In this document: one piece after another, positions 10,975 to 24,800 of the stretch
Layout of the letters: every line of letters begins with the position of its first letter
Numbering within the stretch: position 1 is the first letter of the stretch
From: Hevea brasiliensis
Taxonomy: Eukaryota; Streptophyta; Magnoliopsida; Malpighiales; Euphorbiaceae
Assembly (NCBI RefSeq): GCF_030052815.1
Contig: NC_079504.1
Span: forward strand, 57,167,502-57,231,501
Reading direction: 5' to 3'
DNA: 64,000 bases
Made by a program: the position numbers and the translations under genes
Notes under the pieces: generated by a model
Databases searched by the model: none
The model's input: only the letters and a program-made list of their open reading frames with translations
What the model was told of the DNA's origin: nothing

Positions 10975-13597
10975 TCTTCCTAATTTATTTCATTTTTTCA
11001 TAGTTATGAAGTACAATTTGTGAAATATAATTCATTTCAGTCATTTATTGAAATCATAAATTTATTTGAGGTTCCGCAATTTTTATAAAAAATATGGCAG
11101 AGTACCGGCTAAAAACGGAGAAAATAGTTCTTCGAAACTTATGAAAAACACTTCCAAGATGTTTTCAATCATTCCCAAACTCCATTCCAACAACATAATC
11201 TCAATATCTTTCAACAACATTTCCATTTCTCATTCATTCATTTCATATGATATTCATATACAACCCATAAATAAATATTCAATTTTTCATTCATAAACAC
11301 AATTTCCACTATTTACATTAATACCAAAATACATTACATAAGTCTCAATTACACATGAGAAAATAAAAGTTAATTACAAAATACTAAAATGAAACCTAGT
11401 GTCTTATCAATACACTGAAGACGATGAGGTGACACAGACACTATGCAGAGCTGCAGATGGTCTCACTCAGTCTATGGTCTACTGGGCTCTCTATCGGTCT
11501 CTCTAAAACCTACGCGTAGCAAAAAGCAACACGCTAAGTAATAATGCTTAGTGGTGCCAATAATAGAATAAAAGAAATAACAAAAAATAAATATGCAGAG
11601 AATGTATTGATGTCTTACACAGACAAACATTTGATAATTATTTGTAGTCTTACTTATTTTGTACTTGTTATATTCATTATTTCATTAAATTTATTCACTT
11701 TCATTTTTGGTTGCTCAAGTAACCTATACTGGATGACTAGACTGGATAAAAGGTTAAACTGGCACTTGGTATCAAGTACCTCGGGCAGTCACACCATCGG
11801 TCACATATGTATCTCCCGGTGTGCAACAGAACAGCTAATGAGCTATAATAAATATTAGGCACAAGGCCAAGTATCATCACAATGTCAGAATGGCTAAAAG
11901 CCATGAAATCACAGAATGGCATAATGCCATGTGCAGTATTGCTAACTGAACCCTATTGGCATGCCAACCTATCCAAACCAATCTTGCTAGGTGTACTAGG
12001 GTATGTTACACTTTTAAATTTTACAATTCTTGAAATTTAAGTTTAGGTGTTACTATTCATTTTATTAGTCAACTAAAATGTTGACTTTTGCATAACCAAT
12101 AGTACATTGGTTCTAATACTCCCAACATACCACATTTTGCATTCTAAAGTTGTTAGTATTGGTTGCCAATACCATTTCTAAGCTTAGTGTTAGTTATTCA
12201 AAATTTTCAGATTTCAAGCATTGTGTTCACTGTTCCATTGGTCATTTGTACAGCAGGAATTGGGCAAAGTTGTCTCCATAAAAGTTGTTCCTTATTGTGT
12301 CTAGTTATATTTATTTTTTTGAATCACTCCATTTGGAGTTTTGTAGCTCAAGTTATGGCCTAAATATCATAACTGGCCAGATTGTAAACTTTCCAGATTT
12401 TCTAGACAGAACCAAATCTACAGTGTTTTGTGCACTGATTTCAGGTCAATTTTTGAACATGTTATGATCAAATTTTGGGTTTGGTTTCTCCATGAAATTT
12501 GTAGGTCTATATCTCACCTTTCTGCTGGTAAAATTTCAGGTCAATTGCACCTTTCTACACTGAGTTATGACCAATTGAATAAATACTGTTCATTTGGTCA
12601 TTTTTGCCCAGGCAGAATGCAAGTCACCCGGATTAGGGCAATTTTTAGGTAAACTTGGTTTGGTTTTATAGGCAGGATTTCTTCACCAAAGTTGTGCCAT
12701 TATGTGTATAGTTTCATGTCCAATTAGTCTTGCACAAATTAAACCTCTAAAACTCCATTTATAGCTGCCCAAACCTGCTGGACTCACACACAGTCTTGCA
12801 GGTCACCAAGGGCAGCACACCCAATTTCAACTCCAACCTCCTTACTCACTTCAATTCCTTCTCACACACATTTAAATGGTCACTCATTGACCATTACAAG
12901 GTTAACATACCATTTCATGAGCAAACCCTAATGGTGTTCAAATGTCCAATTTTTCATGTTCATACATGCATAATCTTTGCATTTCACTTACACAACTATG
13001 TTCAATCACTCATTTAATACCAAGGGGTGCTTATCACCACTTTGCTATCAAGAAAAATCACCAAACCCTAACCAACCCTAGCTGCCAAAATTTTTAGAGT
13101 GCACACACATACATTTTTATCTTGTTTTCTTACATTTCCTACTTACTTCATGCCATTAAACATGAATTTAATCAAAAATAGCAAAAGTTTGGACACTAAC
13201 CTTGTTGGAGCTGAATTTCAAGCTAACCAAACTTGCTTTTTCCTTTCTCTTTTGGCTACTTAGAGGATGTTCAAGTTGCAAGATAAATTTTTTGTGAAGC
13301 TATGTAGTGGTTTTAAGGTGAGATGAGTTGAGGTTGGGAGCTTTAGTGAGCTTTCATGGTGGAATGGGTATGGAGGAGAGGCAGATGGCTGGCTTGGTTT
13401 AGAGAAGGCTGATAACTTTTTTTTTTGTTTCCTTTATTTTCTTTTATTACTTAAGTTAGTGGCTTTTAATTGTGATTGGTGGAGAAAGGGTGGATGACAT
13501 CATGTGATGTCAAAATTGTCATTTAATCTCATTTTCTTTTCCTTTCTTCTCTACTCATTTTCAATTTAATTTTTAGCGATATTTATTCACATTAAGG
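10975..13597 (-). mobile_element. LTR copy I (B/C-like family), portion right of D, 5' end deleted
   Basis: Continues from 4133 after removal of D and its second TTTAT. It shares, in the same order, the blocks of solo LTR H (61197-63791): the CTAAG...CTTAG hairpin at 11534-11551, the tract around 12310-12360 ('cactccatttggagt' then 'agttatggcc') and the 'gatgacatcatg' region near 13500. It should run on to a TGTAACA start, but homology to H stops at about 13597, where gypsy pol sequence begins. The start of this LTR was therefore removed by a deletion. Confidence 0.8.
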
Positions 13598-14323
13598 ACG
13601 CATATCTTGCCCTGGTGTAGCCGTAAGCCATCATCTCTCACAGAGAATTCAAGTTTCTTACCATCCTGAGCTTCTTTCATCATTTTCTAATATTTCTCGT
13701 CATTCTGTGAAGCCATTTTAATCTGATCAGTCAACATTGGCTGTACATGCCATGCAACTAATGTCTGTCCTTCATCATTTACTTCTAAGCTGGCTTACAG
13801 TGCTTTCAATTCATGCACCATGGACAAAGGAGAAACTCTTAGACTTGCCATACTCTTACGACTTAAGGCATCATTCATAACATTTGCTTTTCCTGGCTGA
13901 TAGTCTATCAGATAATCATAGTCTTTTATCAGCTCTAACCATCTCCTCTATCTCAAATTCAATTCTTTCTGGGTGCCCAAGTACTTCAAGCTCTTGTGAT
14001 CTGTGTAGACGTAACACTTCTCCCCATACAGATAATGTTGCTAGATCTTCAGAGCCAATACAATAGCAGCAAGCTCCAAGTCATGTCTTGGGCAATTTTT
14101 CTCATGCGGTTTCAGCTGGAGTGATGCATATGCAATGACATTCCGATCTAGCATCAATACATAGCCTAACCCATTCTGAGAAGCATCGCTATAAACTGTA
14201 TACTCTTTACCCGGTGTCGGTAAAGTCAAAATTGGAGCTTCAGTTAAACATCTCTTCAATTCATCAAAACTCGACTCGCATTTATCCGTCCACTGAAATT
14301 TCACATCTTTCCGAAGCAGCTTG
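13598..14323 (-). pseudogene. pol: F pol fragment: RNase H to start of integrase
   Basis: The minus strand encodes the chromovirus RNase H: '[22 protein letters not shown]', '[16 protein letters not shown]', then the '[10 protein letters not shown]' equivalent near 13990 and the connection region down to a 'SVRDDGLRLHQGKICV' equivalent at 13600-13650. It is collinear with D pol 5230-5935. Several in-frame stops are present. The 3' continuation (integrase and chromodomain) is missing because the sequence joins LTR I at about 13597. The 5' continuation lies at 27668 beyond copia element E, whose target duplication GCTTG occupies 14319-14323. Confidence 0.88.
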
Positions 14324-16434
14324 TGTTAGTAGTATGCCCTAGAGCATAGCATTTAGTATGTATCTTGTACATATTTTATTAATAAAAGGCAATTTCACTT
14401 TTCTGTTTACATAATATATTTATGTGTAATAGAAAAGGTCCATTGATATTTTGTTAGAAATTCTATTCTTAAGTTGTTAAGAATATGAGTGACAGTATTT
14501 CTAGCACAAAGTATCATAAATTGGTTCACAATCGAGGAAACTTCACACAGGACATGACTTATCTAGAAAGATTGTATTCATGTTTGTTCCCAATGTATTT
14601 ATATGAGATATAAATAAGATGGAATGGTGAGTCTCATGCCATATAACAAACATGATAGGCACTTATACATGATAAGTAGGCCGAACCACTGACATTTATG
14701 ACAAGCACATGGAGTTTACTCTTGTCAATGTATTGTCATAAATCATATTAGTGCATATAATCTTTAGACCTGAGATAGCACAGTTATCTTGTATATAGGT
14801 GGATTGAGTTTGATACTGCTTTCATACTTGTACTATGTATGGGTATATGGATATGTGTTGGCTCTTACTAGTTATATATGGAGGTAGGTGTTGATCAAGA
14901 TGGAATCTGTTACCCTAAGTAAATAGGGATAAAATCCTATGTTCATTTAATTATTCTTGATGTTTCAAGTTCCTGGCCAGGACAGATAGATTTAATCAGA
15001 AAAGAGCTACTGATGAGAAAATCTTTTAATCAAGAACTAAAATTAAAAGAGAACATAATATTCATAGCAAATGGGATTTGACATAAACCATGACTCCAGC
15101 TCGAATTGGGATTTTGTAACAGAGAGATTTTAGTGCATGGTAACATATGATTATAGGTTCATTTAAGGTATTCCTTATTACTGATTGGGTGGCTATGGTA
15201 TGCTATGCTAGGTGTTAACCATGGTTTATGAGGTGCATAAAATGATTTAGAGAAATCATTTATGGTAAGAAAGAGTTCTGATGATATTAAGAGTTGATAT
15301 CATATCTCATTGCCAATTAGTGATGAGCCTAGTGAGTCACACACATACACAAGTAATCACCAAGTTAAATATGATTTAATTAATTAATTAATTAAAGAGT
15401 TTAATTGATTAATTAAATAGGTTTGGTTTGCAATTAGATTGCAAAGTCCCTAGCATGGCTTGAAACCAAATCTAGGTTATTGGATGTATAGTATAAGTTA
15501 AATTTATATTTAAAGTACTTAAATATGAATTTAATTATGAGAAATTAATTAATAGAGATTAATTAATAATTTATATTTGATATAAATTGATTAGAAGAAG
15601 AGAAATAATTATTTTGGGTTGAGAACTCAAAATTAAGACACAAGGGTATTTTGGTCATTTCACAGGATAACATGTGGCACCATGAGATGGTGACACATGG
15701 CACTACACATAAGCTTGCCAATTCTCCTTTAATCATGTAAGATAATCAAAGTCAAGATTAAATCTAAGTTTCACGCTTGGCACAATGTGATTGGGTCAAT
15801 TAAACTAAGAGCCAATCAGAAGGTGACATGTGGCAAGGGTTTTAAGTGGTGACCTAGCTATATAAGGGAAAGGATGAAATAACAAAAATACAAGCTGCTA
15901 TTGTTTCATATGTGCTGTCACCCTTGGAGACCTCTTCCTCTCATCTTCTTCATCTCTCATTAATTCAAAGAGAATTGCCAACATTCTCTTGAATTAAAAA
16001 TACTAGAAATCATTTCTAGTGTCCTGTATGCATCTATAACATCTCTAAAGGCAAAACCTGATTTTTTTAATTAATTGGAAAGGCTTGAGAAGCTGTTCAA
16101 GGGACTGCTATTGGTGATCTTGGTGTGGACAAGCTAGAGGGACAACATCTGGTGTCCTAGGCGCATCGCAAATGTGCCAAACACAACTATAGTGCATCAA
16201 AAGGTTAGTGCACTTATTCTTGATTTAATCTAGAGTTCTAATGAATTAATCTGTTAATTCTAAAATCTTAAATGGCAAATGTAGATCCAAAAATATATTA
16301 AAAGTGTTTTAATATGCTATTTATCATTAAAATCAAATAGATAAATAATGAATCTTGCATGATGCATGAGACCTGAAAGAAAAATTTTGAATTCAATGAT
16401 CTAAACTTATGTTTTTCATGCTTCTGCTCCTTCA
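14324..16434 (+). mobile_element. 5' LTR of copia element E
   Basis: Starts TGTTAGTAGTATGCCC and ends CTGCTCCTTCA. It matches the split 3' LTR and the solo LTR at 40705-42805 along its length. It carries a short TTAA-type simple repeat near 15376-15400 whose length varies between copies. Confidence 0.93.
15859..15866 (+). promoter_or_regulatory. Putative TATA box of the copia LTR
   Basis: TATATAAG lies in a conserved context ('gacctagctatataaggg'). The same motif is kept at 27093-27100 in the 3' LTR and at 42232-42239 in the solo LTR. Its position about 570 bp before the LTR end fits a U3/R promoter. No transcript data support it. Confidence 0.55.
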
Positions 16435-16436
16435 AT

Positions 16437-16450
16437 TGGTATCAGAGCCA
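16437..16450 (+). promoter_or_regulatory. Primer binding site of E (initiator tRNA-Met)
   Basis: TGGTATCAGAGCCA begins two bases after the 5' LTR end. TGGTATCAGAGC is the usual complement of the 3' end of plant initiator tRNA-Met. This is a primer site, not a tRNA gene. Confidence 0.9.
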
Positions 16451-17936
16451 CTATATTTGCTATTCAGATTGTTGATTATATGATTTAATTGTGTGATTTG
16501 ATCATGACATGATTGTTTCATTACTGGTTGGACCAACAAAGGTGGTGGCATGCTTGTATAGAGTCACCATAGGTGGCGGCTTCCATGGTTGTGCAAACTT
16601 AGGGTGCGCATGGTTATTTGTGCTTGAATGTGGGCTTTGTTTCAAGACCCATAATTAGGCCCATGACTAATTAAAGTGTTAATTAGGAGTTTTAATCACA
16701 TAATTAAATTTTTATTCAAATCTGAATTTTTAAATTTGTTTGAAACATATTCAAATCTACATTTTTAAGTTGAATATGAGATATTCAATTTAATTTAAGT
16801 ATGTATATTTTATTTAATTGTTAAATAGTGATACGCATGATGGATGATCATGGACAATAAAAGACCAATGTGATTGGATTTATTTCTTTTATGTTTCTGT
16901 GGGCTGTAAATTAATTAATTAATTTTAATTTATTTTGGTGGCATGTATTATAAAGGTTGTAATATTTTTGGGTTATAATTTCATTTATTTGGTTCTTGTA
17001 AATTCGCCTTGGTATGCCAAGGATTACTATATAATTGGATTGCAAAAAGATCAAGGAGGTCAAGAGCATTGGTGGGACCAGTGGGAGGAATTCAAGATCA
17101 AGTGTTGATTATGTACTCCTTCAGCAACTCTTGTAATATGAATGAATGAAATGCACCTAGGAATGTCCCGATTCAATTCTTGGTGGCTCAGAATTGAATC
17201 CCTTAGAAAGTCCATGATCATACCATATTAATTATCCATGAATGCATGAGATGTATAGGAATGTATGCAAGTATATGATATATGCATGCCAAATGGATAA
17301 TATGCAAACTAAGACCATAATAGTAATTAGGATGACCACAAAATCTTCCAATCAAATGATTAAGTTGGAAATGGTATAATTAAAGTAATTATAACATGAG
17401 CCCTCCATTGAGGTAATTATTTTAAGAAATTTTGAATACTTGCATATGGTGTAATTAATATAATAGATTTCCTTAAGAATAATTATTAAGCATGAGATGT
17501 TGTAAATATGTAAATGGTTTGGTGGCTAATAATGGATGTACTTAAGGATATTAAAATTATTTTCATGTTTACTGGCTCAATGGGATCAACTTAACTAATG
17601 CAAGATAAGTCAATAATGGATGTGCCTGAGATTTTGAGCATTAGCGGCTAGGTAAAGGATTGAACCTCACATGAGATGTGATGGGTAAGGAGTTGCTCAC
17701 TTATAGTTTATTGTAATTCCATGGATGTACCTAAAGATGATCAATAGGATTATAAGAATTCAATCACCCACTAGAAATCCATCCAATTAGGATTTCTATT
17801 TTCTACTTTGGAAGTGTAGGATTTGCTAAGTTAGTGGGAGAACCAATTTGGTTAAAAGACCATAATCATTTTGGTAATTACATGTTACATTTACTAATTA
17901 ATTTGGTTATTTTCTACAGTTAATTTTCTGATAATA
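16451..17936 (+). other. Long untranslated leader of element E
   Basis: About 1.5 kb between the primer site and the gag start, without a recognisable coding region. Long leaders with several upstream ATGs are known in the Angela/BARE group, so this may be the native leader rather than decayed coding sequence. Confidence 0.6.
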
Positions 17937-20900
17937 ATGAGCACACCACAACCACCACCATCCAATATCCTTACAAGCATACTTGAATGCAATAGGTTGA
18001 CAGGACCTAATCTCTCTGATTGGCTAAGAAATTTGAAGCTTGTCCTGAACCTTGAACATATAGGATATGTTCTAGACTCAAATGTTCCTGGTCCCTTACC
18101 TCTAGAGGCCACTCAAGAGGAACATGAAACTTTGGACAAAGGGAAGGAGCATGATATGAGAGCCAAGTGTTACATGCTTGCTTCTATGAGTAATGAGTTA
18201 CAGAAGCAGCATGAGAACATGCAGAGTGCGAGTGAGATCCTCCTTCACCTACAAGAGTTGTATGGTGAGCACAGTAGGAATGCTAGGTATGAGATATCTA
18301 GACAGCTATTCTGTATGAGGATGTCTAAGGGATAGAATGTTGGGGATCATGTCCACAAGATGATTTGGCTGATTGAGCAGTTGGAACATCTTAACTTTAA
18401 CATGGATTTCCAACTACAGAAGAATTTGATCCTTTAGTCCCTTCCTGAGTCATTTGGGAATTTTGTTACAAATTTCCATATGACTAAGTAGGAATGCACC
18501 TTGGCTGGTTTACTCAACATGCTGGTTATTGCCCAAAAGAATATGTCGGGCAATAAAGGAAAAGAGGTATCTTTGATTGCATCTTCTTATGCTGGAAAGT
18601 CCAATAAGAAGAAGGGCAATAACAAAAAGAAACCTTAGATTCCTGGTCCTTCCAAGAAAATAGCTAAATAGAAAGGAAAGACTAAAGCTGATGGAGGCAA
18701 AGGAAAGTGTTTCTACTGCCAGCAGGATGGGCACTGGAAAAGGAACTACCCAGGATATCTTGCTTCTCTGAAGGACAAGAAGGATACACCTTCAGAAGGA
18801 ATGTCCATATCTTGTTATTTAGATTCTGATGATACTCATAGTTCATCTACAGCTTGGATTTTAGATACTGGTGCCAGTTCTCACATTTCTTATGATATGC
18901 AGGAACTAGCAAATGGTAGCAGCTTGCGTTCTCGAGATGTTAGACTTCGGATTGGCGATGGCTTAACTGTTGAAGCTTTAGCCATAGGATCTAAATCTTT
19001 TTACATGTCTGGACATACTTTGTGTTTGAATAATATTTTATATGTACTGATTAAGAACATCATTTCGATATCTAGTTTGAGTAGAGATGGTTATGAATTT
19101 CAGTTCACAGATGATGTTTGCAATATTTATTTTAGAAATAAATATGTTGGCTCGGGTTTTATGAATGATGGTCTTTATTATTTGGATAATAATGACAAAC
19201 ACAAATTGAATGCAAGTGATCTAAATGAATGCAATGCCATGGTGAAAATCAACTCAAGTTCAAAATATATTTAGCACTTAAGGTTAGGTCATGTTGCAAA
19301 AGATAAGATTGCAAAACTAGAGAAAATAGGGATTCTATCCTCATTGGGTTCTAAACCTACTCCAACCTGTGAATCCTGCCTTCAGGGGCAAATGACTAGA
19401 TCACCCTTTATTGGACAAGGGCTAAGAGCTTAAAATATTTTGGAGCTAATACATAGTGATGTATGTGGTCCATTTAAAGAAATGGCTAGAGGTGGTTTTC
19501 ATTATTTTATTACCTTTACTGATGATAAATCAAGGTTTGGGTATTTGTATTTGATGAAATACAAACATGAATCCTTTGAAAAGTTCAAAGAATTTAAATC
19601 TGAAGTAGAAAATCAAATGAGAAAAAGTATTAAAGCTCTTCGATCAGATCGTGGAGGTGAATACTTGAGTGCTGAATTTGATGAATACTTGAAAGAGCAT
19701 GGCATTGTTTCCCAACTCACTCTTCTAGGAACACCACAGCTGAATGGTGTATCTGAAAGGAGAAATTGTACCCTATTGGATATGGTATGTAGTATGATGA
19801 GCTATACTGATATGCCAATCTCCTTTTGGGGATTTGTATTAGAATCAGCTTTGTATATTCTGAATAGGATTCCATCAAAATCAATATCTTCCACACATTA
19901 TGAGATATAGCATGGAAGAAAACCAAGTTTTAAGCATATTAAGATTTAGGGTTGTCCAGCTTATATCAAAAAGCTGAACACTGATAAATTGGAAACCAAA
20001 TCAGAAAAGGGTCGATTTGTTGGATATCCAAAAAATAGTGTTGGATATTATTTTTATTTGTCTACATCACAAAAGGTTGTGGTAAGCAGAGATGACATAT
20101 TTCTTGAACAATAGTTTGTTCAAGAAGGAGGCAAAGGAAGGCAAATAGAGTTAGAATTGGAGAATTCTGACCAACCAACAAATCAGATGAATATGGATCC
20201 ATCTAGTCAACCTACACCTATTGATGAAACATCTACAGTTCTTCCTTGTAGATCAACCAGGGTATCTCATTTACCAGTGAGATATGGTTTCCTTCATGAA
20301 AAAGAACAAGAGTTGTCTACTTATGAAGAAATAGATCATAGAGATGATCCACTTACCTATGAAGAAGCTATATTAGATATAAACTCTTTAAAATGGATTG
20401 ATGCTATGAAATCTGAGATTGATTCCATGTATAAGAATCAAGTTTGGGATCTTCTTAACCCACCTGAAGGTATTGTACCTATAGGGAACAAATGGATTTT
20501 CAAGAAGAAAATTGGTTCTAATGGAAGGTAGAGACCTATAAAACAAGGCTAGTAGCAAAAGGGTTTCGCCAAAGGTAAGAAATCGACTATGAGGAGACTT
20601 TCTCACCTGTTGCCATGCTTAAATCAATTAGGATTCTATTAGCAATAACTGCATACTATGATTATAAGATTTGGTAGATGGATGTCAAAACAGCTTTTCT
20701 CAATGGATGCATTGAAGAAAATATTTTCATAGAACAACCTAGGGGTTTTGAATCCCAAGATGGTTCCAAAGTATGCAAGCTAAAACGATCCATTTATGGG
20801 TTAAAAAAAGCTTTGAGGAGTTGGAACATCCATTTTGATGAAGCCATTAAGTCATTTGGTTTTATCAAAAATGAGGATGAGCCATTTCCTTATCATATAT

Positions 20901-21830
20901 GTGGATGATATTCTGTTGATAGGTAATGACACAGGTATGTTGACAACTGTAAAGGTATGGTTATCAAATACATTCTCCATGAAAGACTTAGGGAAGGCAA
21001 CCTATATTCTTGGGATTCACATCTATAGAGATAGAACAAAAAGAATAATTAGTTTATCCCAAAGTCTATACTTGGAAAAGGTGTTAAAGAGGTTTAACAT
21101 GCTTGATTCCAAGAGAGGATTGTTACCAGTGAGACATGGTATCCACCTTTCTAAAGAGATGTCTCCAAAGACACTTGAAGAAAGAGATAAAATGGCTAGG
21201 ATTCCATATGCTTCGGCTATTGGAAGTTTGATGTATGCAATGTTGTGTACTAGGTCGGATATCGCATATGTTGTTAGTTTAACTAGCAGGTATCAATCCA
21301 ATCCAGGTTTGGAACACTGGATAGCTATCAAGAATATTCTTAAGTACTTGAGAAGAATTAAGGATTTATTCTTGATATAAGGAGGTGGTGACTTACAATT
21401 GGATGGTTATATTGATTTTGATTTCCAATCAAATATCGATGATAGAAAGTCTACCTCTAGATATGTGTTCATTTGTAATAGAGGTGCAGTCAGTTGGAAG
21501 AGTTCAAAACATAGTACGACTGCAGATTCCACTACCGAGGCTGAGTATATTGCTGCATCAGATACTACAAAGGAAGCTGTTTGGATAAAGAAGTTCATGA
21601 CAGAACTTGTAGTGGTTCTTTCCATTGAGTCAGCAGTTCCACTTCACTGTGACAATAATGGAGTAGTTATACAGGCTAAGGAACCCCGATCTCACCAGAA
21701 ATTCAAACACATAAAAAGTCGCTACCACCTTATCAGAGAAATAGTTGGGCGAGGCGATGTAGCCATGCAGAAAATAGCATCAACTGAAAATCCAGCTGAT
21801 CCATTCACTAAGCCTATGTCAAAAACTTAG
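17937..21830 (+). pseudogene. gag-pol: E gag-pol polyprotein, degenerate
   Basis: Starts at the ATG of 'MSTPQPPPSNILTSIL'. Gag ends in a CCHC knuckle at 18708-18749 whose last Cys is Tyr (TAC). The protease motif DTG lies at 18864-18872. Integrase follows with its zinc region (about 19275-19380) and catalytic core ('HSDVCGPF', 'LRSDRGGEY', 'ERRN'). RT has 'MDVKTAFLNG' near 20678 and YVDD at 20898-20909. RNase H ends the protein with 'STTEAEYIAASD'. Many in-frame stops occur, mostly TAG where relatives have Trp or Gln. A one-base loss near 20525 shifts the frame. Near 20885 a gap of roughly 37 bases by comparison with the family brings back the original frame but removes RT residues before YVDD. 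Not functional. Confidence 0.92.
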
Positions 21831-21883
21831 CTAAACCAACATCTTAAGAAGATGAGTCTAAGATATTATAACGAATGGCTCTA

Positions 21884-21898
21884 GTGCTAGTGGGAGAT
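21884..21898 (+). promoter_or_regulatory. Polypurine tract of E
   Basis: Purine-rich 'agtgggagat' lies immediately before the TGTTAG start of the 3' LTR at 21899. It is the usual position and sequence type of the plus-strand primer in copia elements. Confidence 0.75.
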
Positions 21899-24800
21899 TG
21901 TTAGTAGTATGCCCTAGAGCATAGCATTTAGTATGTATCTTGTACATGTTTTATTAATAAAAGGCAATTTCACTTTTTCGTTTACATAATATATTTATGT
22001 GTAATAGAAAAGGTCCATTGATATTTTATTAGAAATTTTATTCTTAAGTTGTTAAGAATATAAGTGACAGTATTTCTAGCACAAAGTATCATAAATTGGT
22101 TCACAATCGAGGATACTTCACATAGGACATGACTTATTCAGAAAGATTGTATTCATGTTTGTTCCCAATGTATTTATATGAGATATAAATAAGATGGAAT
22201 GGTGAGTCTCATGCCATATAACAAACATGATAGGCACTTATACACGATAAGTAGGCCGAACCAGTAACATTTATAACAAGCACATGGAGTTTACTCTTGT
22301 CAATGTATTGTCATAAATCATATTAGTGCATATAATTTTAAAACCTGAGATAGCACAGTTATCATGTATATAGGTGGTTTGAGTTTGATACTGCTTTCAT
22401 ACTTGTACTATGTATGGGTATATAGGCATGTGTTGGCTCCTACTAGTTATATATGGAGGTAGGTGTTGATCAAGATGAAATCTGTTACCCTAAATAAATA
22501 GGGATAAAATCCTATGTTCTATCACACATTACCCCTCTGTAAGGCATAACATGATCCCGTAGAATACCTAATGAACTACCGAACTTCACCTACCGATAAC
22601 TCATTAAGTACCCTACAAGGGATTTTAAAACAATTTTCTTATTTTTGATAAGTGGTGAGCATTTTCTAATAAGTATTTAAAATATTTAGTTAAAATTAAA
22701 ACTAGTTAATATTTTTGGTCCATTTTATTTTTTCGCAAATTTTATAAAAATTTTGACAGAGTTCCCTCTGTATTTTGAGAAAACAGTTCTTCAAATACCT
22801 GTAAAAAGCACTTCTAAAAATTTTTCTCAACAACTACTTCAATTTCATACTTAATCTCAATCAATTTCTCAACACATTTATCAACTTTCAAATTTCAAAT
22901 CCACTATCCAATGATCATCAAAATACTAGCAGTCCATTTCATTCAAATTAAATAAAATAGTTCCATTCATATTTCATTAGCGACAAAACAATTTAGATAT
23001 ATCATTACAAAATTTACATTAAGAGAATTTCAAACTACAATATATATTACAACTTTATACAAATTTTATACAAAACTGCTCAAGACCCATTTTTACATGT
23101 CCATACATTTATGTGCAATATATACATCAAAAGAAATATTTACAGTTAGGGTATAAATTATACCCGAAGACTTCAAGCTGAATGATCCTCAATCTTTATC
23201 AGCTCAGTCTGCTACTCCTCTAATCTCTAAATCTACGACAGCAATAAAAGCTATCGTTGACTACTAGGACTCAGTGGTGCACAACATACTAAAATAATCT
23301 TTATGCAGAATATAAATCACATTTATTCAAAAATTTGACTAAATATGAGCATTAAACACAACATGAATAATGAAATTTTAATGCAAACCAAGTTCATTTT
23401 GAAGTATCAAAACACGTTTCATAAAACCCACAGTTAGATCATGCCATTCGAAACAAATAGAATCTCAATAGCCAGAGGCTAAAGAGAAATCACATCACAA
23501 GGCTAGCTAGCTCAAATATATGGATATCCATTCACATCCTCTTCTACTGGCACACCTCAACACTTCTCCAGAGAAGGAATCAAAATTCGAAACTAATTAC
23601 CCCCACCAGTCATGCTAGTGAGGTGTTCAAATATATGGTCATGATACTGTGGTTTCAAAACTTATCTTAACAATTTGCTAAACATTGTCATTTCAATATA
23701 CATAATAACTTTCAACAATTTAAATCAAACATCATAAGAATGCCATAATCCAATATTTCACATTATTCAAAACAGTATGCAAAAGATGATTATAAAAAGC
23801 ATACGTTGTGCACAAACCTCAAACGAGTCACCTGTTGGCCTTGACTCGACTCCTCGGGTTTTGTCCCGGTATTCTTTTCAATTGAAACACACAATTTTAC
23901 AGTGTTTCAGTACCATAACTTAGCATAAATCCAATAATAAATTTAACTTCACTTTTACCTAGCTCTAACGTGCTAAACTCGACGTTTTTGAAATTTTGTG
24001 TTTTGGGTTACTAATCACTACACTATTTAAGTCAAATTGTTGACTTTCTAAGGCTTAATAGGTATGGGAATTCCAACTTCACCCACATACCACATTTTGG
24101 TCACTAAACTTGTGGTTTTGGTCATTTTCTCAAAACTTAGGTCTTTTAGGCAAAATTGCCAAATTTTCAGTTTTGGTATCCCTAATTGTACTGTTTCATT
24201 GGTCAGTTTACTATTGGAATTTGGCAAAACTTTCTTCATAGAAAATGTTCCTTATTATCTCAAGTTTATTCTCCTTTTTGAATCACTCCAATCGGAGTTT
24301 TGTAGCTCAAGTTATACCCAAATTATGGTTACTATTCATGCTGCAGAATTTGGTTGTGCAGATTTGTTGATCCAACTTCATTCAGTAATTTGATCAAGTT
24401 AAGTCCATAATTTGGTCTAATTTTCTTCATATGAAATGTTCTACTATGTCTTAGGTTTCCATCAGTTCAAGAATCACCTAAATCAGAGTTTTATAGAGAG
24501 AGTTATAGCCATTGAAACTTTACTGTTCATATGATAAATCTGCAGTTCTGCAGGTTCAGGTCACCAAATTTGCTTAGTAATTTGATTGGTTTAATGGCAT
24601 AATTTGGGTTTGTGTTCTTCATGAAAGTTTTAGGTCTATATCTCATCTAACCACTGGGAAAATTTCAGGTCATTTTGACCTGCCTAGCTCGAGTTATAAC
24701 CAAATGAACAAATACTGTTCATTTGGTCAGGGCAGCCTGCAATTTTCCAACTTTGGTCAATTTGTTCACTAGGTTTTGGTTACTTTTTAGGCATGCTTCC

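Noticed and set aside
16437..16450. tRNA-Met-like sequence (also at 34033, 47800, 55862)
   Set aside because: Only the 12-14 bases complementary to the tRNA 3' end are present, in the primer-site position. No cloverleaf.
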